Assembly (NCBI GenBank): GCA_016699405.1
Contig: CP064972.1
Location: forward strand, 1,054,001-1,118,000
DNA from: Holophagales bacterium
Lineage (GTDB): Bacteria; Acidobacteriota; Thermoanaerobaculia; Multivoradales; JAGPDF01
Length of the DNA stretch: 64,000 bases
Direction of reading: 5' to 3'
Part shown: in pieces, positions 52,197 to 59,749 of the stretch
How the letters are laid out: every line of letters starts with the position of its first letter
Numbering within the stretch: the stretch's first letter is position 1
Program-made: the position numbers and the translations under genes
The notes under the pieces: generated by a model
What the model was told of the DNA's origin: nothing
What the model saw: the letters and a program-made list of their open reading frames with translations, nothing else
The model's database searches: none

Positions 52197-53903
52197 ATGC
52201 GCCGAATCACGCGGTCCGAGAGGCGATGGAAGGCGAGGGTGGGCGCCGCGGCGTTCGTGGCAACGGGCATGTTGTTTTCCGCACGAGTTGCGCCGGCACC
52301 GACGGAGGTTGCCACCACCTATCGCGAAGCGATCTCCGTCGAGCTGGCGAACGTCGACGTGGTGGTCGAGGACCGGGAAGGGAAGCCCGTTCAGGGCCTG
52401 GGGCGCGAGGACTTCACGGTGCTGGTCGACGGACGCCCGGTCGAGCTGACGAACTTCGCCGCTTACCGGTTCGATGCCGCTCCGCCGCGGGCCGCGGCGC
52501 CGTCCGCGTCACCCGCTGCGGCTCCTCCCGCGGTCGCGGCGCCCGCGACGAGCCCGGCAGCGGAGCCGCCGCCGGCGGCCACCTGGGTCGTCTATGTCGA
52601 CTTCTCGCGACTACGCCATTTCGCACGGGTCGAAGCGGTGCGCCAGACGCGTCGCTTTCTCGAGCGGTCGATGCACCCGGGCGAGGAGGTCCTAGTCGTC
52701 GGCTTCGACACGCGCTCACTGCGCGTGCTGGGCAAGCTCGGGGACGCCGCGGCGGCGGGGCGGGCGCTCGAGGGTATCGAGGGCCGGGCGGCCATTCCAG
52801 GCCAACCCGTGGCACTCGATGCGGACCCGATCGAGCGCGCGGCGAACGAGCAGGAGGTCGAGCTGGCGCTGCAGCTGCAGATCGGGGCCCTCCGCGACCT
52901 GCTGTCGATCGTCGACGCGCTCGAGGGGCGGGTGGCGCTGCTGCTGGTCGGCGGCGGGATGGACCTCGCGGGGGTGGCGGACGATCGCCGCGGCGTCCTG
53001 CTCGGCGACTATCGCCGTCTCCTCGAGCGAGCCAACAGCGGGCGGGTGACGATGTACTCGATCTACGCGGGTCCGGACCGTTTCCCGCCGGTGGGTGCCG
53101 ATACGCCGAAGGACCAGGAGCCGGATCTGCTCAGCAAGCTCGATGCCGCTGTCGATGCCCCGACGCCGGAGGGACGGAGCACGCTCGCGGCCTTCGCCGA
53201 GGAGACCGGGGGGCTCTCCTTCGTCAGTGCCAAGGACCTGGCCGCGAGCCTCTCGCGCGCCCGCGACGACTTCGACACCTACTACTCGCTCGGCTATCGG
53301 CCGCCGGCCGGCAGCTCGGCGAAGAGCCAGAAGCTCGAAGTCCGCGTTCGCGACGAACGGCTCCACGTCCGTCACCGCCGGGCGCTGCGCGGGAGGAGCC
53401 CGGAGCAGAACGCCGAGGAGCAGACGCTCGCGGCGCTGCTCGCGTCGCCGACATCCGCGCGTCCCGCCGCGAATCCCCTCGGCCTGACGGTGGAGGTCGG
53501 CACCCCGCAACCGGTCAAGCTCGGTCGTGGACTGCGGGTGCCGGTCGCCCTGCGTCTGCCGATCGGTGGCCTCACCCTGCTCGCGGAAGGTGGGCGGCAC
53601 CTCGGGCGCCTTGCCTTCCAGTTCGTGATCGAGGATCCGGACGGCGGCTACCGACGGCTCGAGCCGCGCGAGCTCCCGCTCGAAATCCCTGCCGCCAAGC
53701 TGGCGGCGGCGCGCCAGCAGCGGCTCGGCTATTCGTTCGAGCTCCAGCTGCTCCAGGGCACCTATCGGCTGGCGGTGACCGCGTCGGACATGGTCGGGGG
53801 GGTGCACTCGACGTTGGCGGTGCCGATCGAGGTCGGCAAGGGCGGCACGCGGACCCGCCGGCCGGCAGGTTTCGGGCCAACCCCGTTCGATCCCGGCCAG
53901 TAG
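52197..53903 (+). CDS. secreted VWFA-related protein of Acidobacteria type
   Basis: 568 residues from ATG 52197, with GAGAGGA upstream. Signal segment at about 15-35. The opening of the mature part (VELANVDVVVEDREGKPVQGLGREDFTVLVDGRPVELTNF) matches the VWFA-related Acidobacterial domain (TIGR03436). A Pro/Ala-rich linker (about 98-122) is followed by a VWA-like domain (about 125-395) starting TWVVYVDFSRLRHFARV. The canonical MIDAS DxSxS is degenerate (DFSRL). The C-terminal 150 residues form a beta domain. It is probably periplasmic or surface-bound, in protein-protein contact. This gene is one of the main clues to the host lineage. Confidence 0.88.
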   Translation: MRRITRSERRWKARVGAAAFVATGMLFSARVAPAPTEVATTYREAISVELANVDVVVEDREGKPVQGLGREDFTVLVDGRPVELTNFAAYRFDAAPPRAAAPSASPAAAPPAVAAPATSPAAEPPPAATWVVYVDFSRLRHFARVEAVRQTRRFLERSMHPGEEVLVVGFDTRSLRVLGKLGDAAAAGRALEGIEGRAAIPGQPVALDADPIERAANEQEVELALQLQIGALRDLLSIVDALEGRVALLLVGGGMDLAGVADDRRGVLLGDYRRLLERANSGRVTMYSIYAGPDRFPPVGADTPKDQEPDLLSKLDAAVDAPTPEGRSTLAAFAEETGGLSFVSAKDLAASLSRARDDFDTYYSLGYRPPAGSSAKSQKLEVRVRDERLHVRHRRALRGRSPEQNAEEQTLAALLASPTSARPAANPLGLTVEVGTPQPVKLGRGLRVPVALRLPIGGLTLLAEGGRHLGRLAFQFVIEDPDGGYRRLEPRELPLEIPAAKLAAARQQRLGYSFELQLLQGTYRLAVTASDMVGGVHSTLAVPIEVGKGGTRTRRPAGFGPTPFDPGQ

Positions 53904-53917
53904 CCGGTGCAGGTTCG

Positions 53918-53935
53918 CGCCACCCCCGGGTGGCG
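53918..53935. terminator. hairpin between convergent genes
   Basis: CGCCACC-CCCG-GGTGGCG, a 7-bp stem in the 58-base gap between the VWFA gene and the isomerase-like gene. No T-run. Confidence 0.4.
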
Positions 53936-53961
53936 GGTCGAGCCGGCGCGGCGGAGCGCGC

Positions 53962-55185
53962 TCAGCCGTCGCCGAGGATCAGCTCCCGCGAGGAGCGAAG
54001 CAGCTCGGCGTGATGACCCGGGACGAGCACGACGTGGTTGCCGAGTGGGGCGCGGAGCAGCTCGGCCAACGCCGCGGGATCGGTTCGCACGATCGCCTGC
54101 GTGCGGCAGAGCGCCGCCTCGTGCGGTGAGTCGACCAACTCTCCCTCGCTCATCCAGATCTTCTCCAGTCGCGGTCCGCCGAGCCGCACCAGCGTCACCG
54201 GTCCGGGAGGCAGCTCGCCGCCGAGCGCGACGCCGAGGCCGGACTCGAAGTGGGTCTGCACGTCGTAGCTTCGCACCAGGCTGCGCGGCACGGTGCAGTG
54301 GGCGAGCACGATCTCGCCGCGCTCGGGCGCCAGCCGGGCCGGGTTCGCCATCCAGGCGGCGCCGCCGAGCAGGCGGTGCAGCCAGAGCAGTGCGAGGGCG
54401 GAGGGCACGTCGCCCTCGCATCCGGCGGGAACGCCGTCGTCGGAGAGCTGGGAGAGGGCGAGACAGCCGGAGGTGCGAAGTCCCGTCACCAGGTCGAAAC
54501 AGCGCACGGTCACGGCATCGAGTCGGTGTTCCGCGACGAGCGCGGCGAGAGCTCCCCGCAACGTGCTGGCCCTCTGGATCTCCGCCTCCGCGACCGCACT
54601 GGTGCGGGCCTGGCGGACCAAGCCCTGCGTCAGGACGGGATCCGGAGCGAGGCCGGCAAGTCGGCCGGTCAGCTCCTGCATCGGCACGGTGACGAGCTCC
54701 GGGCCCCAGGTGGCGCGGACCACCGCCGCCTCGTGCGCGCTGGCCACGAGCCAGTCCGAGGGTGGACCGATCGCGCCGATGCGGGCGCGGCGCAGGCCCG
54801 CGGCGACGCGAGCGAGATGCACCGCTTCGCGGAGACGCCCGGCGTCGTCCGTCCCGCCCCCGAGCAGGACGATTCGGCCGGTGCCACCGTCGCCGCGCAC
54901 GCGGGCGAGAATCTCCAGGCAGGCGGGGAGCGAGTTGTGGGACGGGTGGGCCACCAGCACGACCGGCTCCCGAGGGCGCTGCGCCAGCCGTTCGAGGACC
55001 AGCCGCTCCGTGCCGCCGGTCAAGACGACGTAGACGAGCGGTTCGTGCGTCGCCGATCCCTCCGGCGAAGCCGTCTCTCCGCCGGTCTGGGCGAAGATGG
55101 CCTCGATGCCGCCGAGAAGACCCGCCACTGCCACCGGGTCGTGGAGGGGCGAGGCGAGGGGCTGGTAGCGGTATCGATGGTCCAT
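53962..55185 (-). CDS. sugar isomerase-like protein (L-fucose/L-arabinose isomerase C-terminal type)
   Basis: 407 residues from ATG 55185, with GGGAGA upstream. The C-terminal two thirds match the fucose/arabinose isomerase-like family: AVTVRCFDLVTGLRTSGCLALSQL, then VPAGCEGDVPSALALL with the conserved Glu, IVLAHCTVPRSL with the metal His, and FESGLGVALGGEL. The N-terminal part (about 50-190) is a Rossmann-like domain. At 407 residues it is shorter than true fucose isomerases (about 590). Members of this short group are poorly characterised. No sugar kinase or aldolase is nearby, so the substrate is open. Confidence 0.75.
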   Translation of the reverse strand: MDHRYRYQPLASPLHDPVAVAGLLGGIEAIFAQTGGETASPEGSATHEPLVYVVLTGGTERLVLERLAQRPREPVVLVAHPSHNSLPACLEILARVRGDGGTGRIVLLGGGTDDAGRLREAVHLARVAAGLRRARIGAIGPPSDWLVASAHEAAVVRATWGPELVTVPMQELTGRLAGLAPDPVLTQGLVRQARTSAVAEAEIQRASTLRGALAALVAEHRLDAVTVRCFDLVTGLRTSGCLALSQLSDDGVPAGCEGDVPSALALLWLHRLLGGAAWMANPARLAPERGEIVLAHCTVPRSLVRSYDVQTHFESGLGVALGGELPPGPVTLVRLGGPRLEKIWMSEGELVDSPHEAALCRTQAIVRTDPAALAELLRAPLGNHVVLVPGHHAELLRSSRELILGDG

Positions 55186-55346
55186 CGGTCTCCCATCATG
55201 CTGAGCGATGTGCGGTCGCACTGCAAGGCCCGACGTCGTTCTCACGAGCTGACGAGAGGGTGCGTCAGGCCGAGTCGGCGCCTTTCGAGGTCCGACGGGC
55301 CTTGCCGCGGGCGGCGATTTCTTTCAGCATCGGGCCGCTGCGGACG

Positions 55347-55868
55347 ATGAACGAGCCTGCCCTGGAACGCCTTCTGCCCGAGGCCTACGACGAGCTGCGT
55401 CGGCTCGCGGCGCGGGCGATGCGCGATCAGCGGCCCGACCACACCCTCCAACCCACCGCGCTCGTTCACGAGGTCTACCTCAAGCTCGCCGGGTCGTCGC
55501 ACCAGCTCGTGAACCGGGCGCACCTCTTCGCGACCGCCGCGCGGGCGATGCGGCAGATCCTCGTCGATCACGCCCGGGCGCGTGCCAGCGAGAAGCGCGG
55601 CGCGAGCCCCGTCAAGGTCACGCTGTCGCTTGCCGAGCCGTCCGCCGAGCCGGAGATCTTCGACCTGCTCGCCTTCGACGAAGCGATGGAGCGTCTCGGG
55701 GCGCTCGACGACCAGCAGGTGCGGATCCTCGAGCTGCGTTGCTTCGTCGGTCTTTCGGTCGAGGAGACGGCGGAGGCTCTCGGGATCTCGCCGCGGACGG
55801 TCAAGCGCGACGCCGCGATGGCCAAGGCGTGGCTCTTCCGCGAGCTCGGACTCTCTCGTGGAACCTGA
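55347..55868 (+). CDS. ECF-like sigma factor (TIGR02999 type), coupled to a Ser/Thr kinase
   Basis: 173 residues from ATG 55347. It opens with ALERLLPEAYDELRRLAARAMRDQRPDHTLQPTALVHEVYLKL and continues AHLFATAARAMRQILVDHARARASEKR, the pattern of the Acidobacteria/Planctomycetes sigma-70 group TIGR02999. Region 4 is LDDQQVRILELRCFVGLSVEETAEALGISPRTVKRDAAMAKAWL. There is no anti-sigma gene. The kinase gene downstream starts 11 bases before its stop. It is not closely similar to the sigma factor at 45684, so the two sigma/kinase loci are not a recent duplication. Confidence 0.9.
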   Translation: MNEPALERLLPEAYDELRRLAARAMRDQRPDHTLQPTALVHEVYLKLAGSSHQLVNRAHLFATAARAMRQILVDHARARASEKRGASPVKVTLSLAEPSAEPEIFDLLAFDEAMERLGALDDQQVRILELRCFVGLSVEETAEALGISPRTVKRDAAMAKAWLFRELGLSRGT

Positions 55869-58392
55869 TCCACAGCGCTATCGACGACTTCGCGAGCTCT
55901 TCCACGAGGCGGTCGAGCTCCCGGACAACGGACGAGAGCGCTATCTCGCGTCCCTCGGCGGGGGGGACGCGGCATTCGTCGAGGAGCTTCGTTCGCTCCT
56001 CGGCGCCGAGGCGGAGGCGGGGGACTTCGTCTCCGCGGCGCTTGCGGTGCATCAGCGGGCCCTCGACGACGACCTCGGCGCGAGCCTCGTCGGGCGGCGC
56101 GTCGGGGCCTACCGCCTGGAACGCCTGCTCGGACGGGGTGGCATGGGCGTCGTCTACCTCGGGCATCGCGCCGACGAGTCGTTCGAGCAGCGGGTCGCGG
56201 TCAAGCTCCTCCGTCCGGAGCTCGCCTCGCCGGACCTCGTCGATCGGTTCCGTACCGAGCGCCAGGCGCTCGCCAATCTCCGCCATCCGAACATCGCCCG
56301 CCTGCTCGACGGTGGCTCGACGGAGGAGGGCCTGCCGTTCCTGGTGATGGAGTACGTCGAGGGAGCTCCTCTCGAGGAGTACTGCGCGGCCCACCGGCTG
56401 TCGGTCGAGGCACGGCTCGAGCTCTTCGCCACGGTGTGTGCGGCCGTCGAGGAGGCCCATCGCAACCTGATCGTCCACCGCGACATCAAGCCGGCGAACA
56501 TCCTCGTCGACGAGAGCGGCACGGCGAAGCTCCTCGACTTCGGCGTCGCCAAGCTCCTCGATCGAGCGGGCGAGGCCGGCGCGGCGATGACCCAGGCGCT
56601 CGGCTACGCGACGCCGGCCTTCGCGAGCCCCGAACAGCTCGCCGGCGAGTCGATCACTACGGCCACCGACGTCTACGCCCTCGGCGTCCTGTTGCATCGG
56701 CTGCTGACCGGGCGTCATCCCTATCGACTCGACGAGGCGACGCCGACGGAGCGGGTGCGGATCGTTCGCGAAGTGCTCCCGGCCCTGCCGTCGACCACCG
56801 CCGCCGCAGCGAGGGAGTCGCCTCCGGGGATGCCGGAGCCGTCGCGGCTCGCGCGGCGCCTTGCGGGAGATCTCGACCAGATCGTCCTCAAGGCCCTGCG
56901 CAAGGAGCCGCCCCGGCGCTACGCCTCGGTGACGGAGCTCGCCGAAGACCTTGCCCGCCATCGCCGTGGCCTCCCGGTTCATGCTCGGCCGGACACGGTG
57001 CCCTATCGGGTGGGACGGTTTGTGCGGCGCCACTGGCTGGGCGTCGCGGCGTCGGCTCTCGTGGCGCTCGGGCTGGCCGGCGGTCTCCTTGCCTACGCGC
57101 GCCAGGCGCGGATGGCTCGCGCCGAGGCCGCACGAGCCGAGATCGAGCGGGCCACGGCCGAGCAGGAGCTGGCCTTTCTCGGGCGCGTCCTTTCCGCAGC
57201 GGACCCGGGAGCCGGGGCGGGGCGCCGCGTCACTGTCGCCGAGGTGCTCGACAACGCCTCGCGGCATCTCGGCTCCGAGCTGGGAGGGCGTCCCGAGGTC
57301 GAGCGCAGCCTCCGCCGCACACTCGGCGAGACCTACCTCAGCCTCGGCCTCCTGCCGGAGGCCGAGCGCGAGTTGCGCCGCGCCGTGGCGCTCTCGCCGC
57401 CCGAAGCGGTTGTGGAGCGGGAGCGGCTCGGCAAGGCGCTGGCGGATCAGGGGCGGTGGCAGGAGGCCGACGCCGAGATCGATCGGGCCCTCGCGGTCTG
57501 CGCGGCCGCTTCGCCACCCGAGGCGGCCTGCGCCTTCGCCCTCAGCTTGAAGACGCTCGTCCTGCAGAACCTCGGCAAGACGAAGGAGGCGATCACGGTC
57601 GGCCGCGAGGCGCTGGCACTCCTCGAAAGCTCGTTCCCCGAGGAGCGCGGTGAGCTCGCCGCGGTGCTCAACAACCTCGGCATCTGCTTCGGCAACCAGG
57701 GCGATCTCGTCACCGCCGAGACCTTCCATCGCCGGGCCCTCGACATGGCGGTGGCGGCGAGAGGAGAGAGCCACCCGCTGACCGCCGACCTCACGGGCAA
57801 CCTCGCCGGCGTGCTCGACATGCAAGGGAGGTTCGCCGAGGCGGAGCCGCTCTATCGTCGGGCGCTCACGCTGCAGGAGTCGCTTCGCGGCGAGCGTCAC
57901 TTCGCCTTCGTCCGGACGCTCACCTCCTACGCGAATCTGCTCTGGCTGATGAAGCGGCCGGGGGAGGCCGAGCCGATCGCGCAGCGTGCGCTCGCGCTGG
58001 CCCATTCGGCCCTCGAGCCGGATCACCCGATGGTGGCGTACGCGGAGAACACGCTCGGCTCGGTGCTGCTCGACCTCGGCAAGGCCCGCGAAGCCGAGCC
58101 GCACATTCGCCTCGCCCTCGAGGCGCGACGCCGCACCCTTCCGCGAGGGCATTGGCTGATCGCCAGCGCGCAGTCGAACCTCGGCGCCGCCCTTCTCGGC
58201 GCGGGTCGGCTGGCGGAGGCCGAGCAGGAGCTGACCGAGGCCTACCAGGTGCTGGCCAGGGATCGCGGGGTCACCCACGAGAAGACGCTCTTGACCGCCT
58301 CTCGCCTCGCCCGGCTCTTCGCTGCGACCGATCGCCCCGCCGAGGCAGAGCGGTATCGAGACCTCTCGGCACCGCCGCGGCCGGCTCGCTGA
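55858..58392 (+). CDS. transmembrane Ser/Thr protein kinase with TPR repeats
   Basis: 844 residues from GTG 55858. An N-terminal segment (about 1-75) begins EPDPQRYRRLRELFHEAVELP. Kinase domain at about 83-350: LLGRGGMGVVYLGHR, Lys116, catalytic HRDIKPANILV with Asp209, DFG at 227-229, FASPEQLAGE and TDVYALGVLLHRLLTGRHP. All catalytic residues are intact. Membrane segment at about 386-408, then a coiled linker and about 10 TPR-like repeats of the 42-residue kinesin-light-chain type (LNNLGICFGNQGDLVTAETFHRRALDMA). It is the likely regulator of the sigma factor encoded in the overlapping gene, by phosphorylation (inference). Confidence 0.93.
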   Translation: MEPDPQRYRRLRELFHEAVELPDNGRERYLASLGGGDAAFVEELRSLLGAEAEAGDFVSAALAVHQRALDDDLGASLVGRRVGAYRLERLLGRGGMGVVYLGHRADESFEQRVAVKLLRPELASPDLVDRFRTERQALANLRHPNIARLLDGGSTEEGLPFLVMEYVEGAPLEEYCAAHRLSVEARLELFATVCAAVEEAHRNLIVHRDIKPANILVDESGTAKLLDFGVAKLLDRAGEAGAAMTQALGYATPAFASPEQLAGESITTATDVYALGVLLHRLLTGRHPYRLDEATPTERVRIVREVLPALPSTTAAAARESPPGMPEPSRLARRLAGDLDQIVLKALRKEPPRRYASVTELAEDLARHRRGLPVHARPDTVPYRVGRFVRRHWLGVAASALVALGLAGGLLAYARQARMARAEAARAEIERATAEQELAFLGRVLSAADPGAGAGRRVTVAEVLDNASRHLGSELGGRPEVERSLRRTLGETYLSLGLLPEAERELRRAVALSPPEAVVERERLGKALADQGRWQEADAEIDRALAVCAAASPPEAACAFALSLKTLVLQNLGKTKEAITVGREALALLESSFPEERGELAAVLNNLGICFGNQGDLVTAETFHRRALDMAVAARGESHPLTADLTGNLAGVLDMQGRFAEAEPLYRRALTLQESLRGERHFAFVRTLTSYANLLWLMKRPGEAEPIAQRALALAHSALEPDHPMVAYAENTLGSVLLDLGKAREAEPHIRLALEARRRTLPRGHWLIASAQSNLGAALLGAGRLAEAEQELTEAYQVLARDRGVTHEKTLLTASRLARLFAATDRPAEAERYRDLSAPPRPAR

Positions 58393-58644
58393 TCGGCCCT
58401 CGTCGCGCTGCAAGCCGGATCGAGTCGCGGGCCGGTGGCCCCGGGCGATCCGGTGTCCTGGCTTCGTCGAGCCGTCGTGCCGGACTCGCGGCCCGCCCCC
58501 CCGGAAATTCTCGTTGTCGGTAGCAGGGAGCCGGAGACGTGGCGTCGCCGCCCCCGCTCGATGCCGCCCGAGGACCTCCTGGCAGGTCGGTGGCGGCAAC
58601 AGATCGGGTTCGACGCACGAGCCCGGGATCCTTCGGAGGGGGCC

Positions 58645-59559
58645 ATGACGACCGTTCGCACGATCGACACTTCGGATCCGGCACGCACCGCCGCTTCCCG
58701 GACCGGCGGGAGTCCGCGCCGGGAGCCGGGCGCGGGTCCGGGGCATCCTGCCCACCCGCTCACCCTCGTCGGCCTGGTCCTGCTGTGGTGGTCCGCCCTG
58801 TCGCTGGCGGCCGTCGACGTTCAGGGGCAGTTGTCGTCGCCGACCTACACCGGGTCGGTGTCCACCTGGGCGTTCCCGTCGGCCAATCCCAACTGCACGA
58901 CGCCGCCGCAGACCTGCGCCAGCTCGAAGTCGCTGACCACCCCGGGGACCGTCTCGACGTCGGGGCCGGGCACGCCTGCCGCACGAGCCCAGCTGACGTT
59001 CGCCGCCTCGGGCCCGTCCGTCATGGCGCTCGCGGCGTCGTTGCCCATGGGGGCCGAATGGGACCGCGGCATCAGTCGCGCGCAGGGAGGAATCGACTAC
59101 TCCGTCGAGATCGTCGGCCCGCCGGGCGCGGTGCCGATGCTCATCTCCGCATCCGGCGCGGTCAGCGCGAGCAACGGCTTCTACATGGGGCCGATCGGCG
59201 GCACCGCCGCGTCGGTCGACTTGACGGTGGACGGGGTGATGATCGCCTGCGCCGCCTCCCCCTTCCCGGCGGTGGCCTGCAGCGCGCAGGAGTCGTTCTC
59301 CGGGGTCTTCAGTCGATCCGTGGCGGCGAACACGCCGATTCCGGTGCGGATCTCGGCATTGGCGTGGACCTACAGCCTCGCCTACACGGGAATCTACACG
59401 GCCTACATCGACCCGGTCTTCTCCGTGGATCCCAGCTTCCCCAATGCCGCCAGCTACACGGTCGTGGTGAGCCCCGGGGTGACGCAATCCTGGAGCCTCC
59501 TGTTCGGGGACAGCTTCGAAGGTGGTGACTTGATCACCTGGTCGACGTCCACCCAGTAG
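58645..59559 (+). CDS. secreted protein of unknown function with C-terminal DxFExGxLxxWS pattern
   Basis: 304 residues from ATG 58645, chosen for the GGAGGGGG ribosome site. A long N-terminal region precedes the hydrophobic signal segment (about 38-56, ending LSLAAVDVQ). The mature part is rich in Ser, Thr, Ala, Gly and Pro and probably all-beta, with paired cysteines (NPNCTTPPQTC; CAASPFPAVACS). The last 16 residues, DSFEGGDLITWSTSTQ, match the ending of the protein at 44528-45577 in D-x-F-E-x-G-x-L-x-x-W-S-T. It lies 252 bases downstream of the second sigma/kinase pair and may belong to its regulon. The family is not recognised. Confidence 0.75.
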   Translation: MTTVRTIDTSDPARTAASRTGGSPRREPGAGPGHPAHPLTLVGLVLLWWSALSLAAVDVQGQLSSPTYTGSVSTWAFPSANPNCTTPPQTCASSKSLTTPGTVSTSGPGTPAARAQLTFAASGPSVMALAASLPMGAEWDRGISRAQGGIDYSVEIVGPPGAVPMLISASGAVSASNGFYMGPIGGTAASVDLTVDGVMIACAASPFPAVACSAQESFSGVFSRSVAANTPIPVRISALAWTYSLAYTGIYTAYIDPVFSVDPSFPNAASYTVVVSPGVTQSWSLLFGDSFEGGDLITWSTSTQ

Positions 59560-59749
59560 CCGGGTCGAGCGGGCTCGCCCCGACCGCGCGGCTTGCCGAG
59601 CGGTCGCCGCGCACGAAAGGGTGCGCCGGCTCGCAGCGCGCCGTCCGTTCGCCGACCGGGCACGGGAGCGGCTCCTTGAGGACACGCTTTCGCTGTACAG
59701 TTCGCTTGCTGGACGCGACGAAGCGCGGAGAGCCGAGGGCCGACCCGAC

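Noticed and set aside
59675..59700. TTGAGG...TACAGT promoter before the transglutaminase gene
   Set aside because: The spacer is only 14 bases, too short for a sigma-70 promoter.
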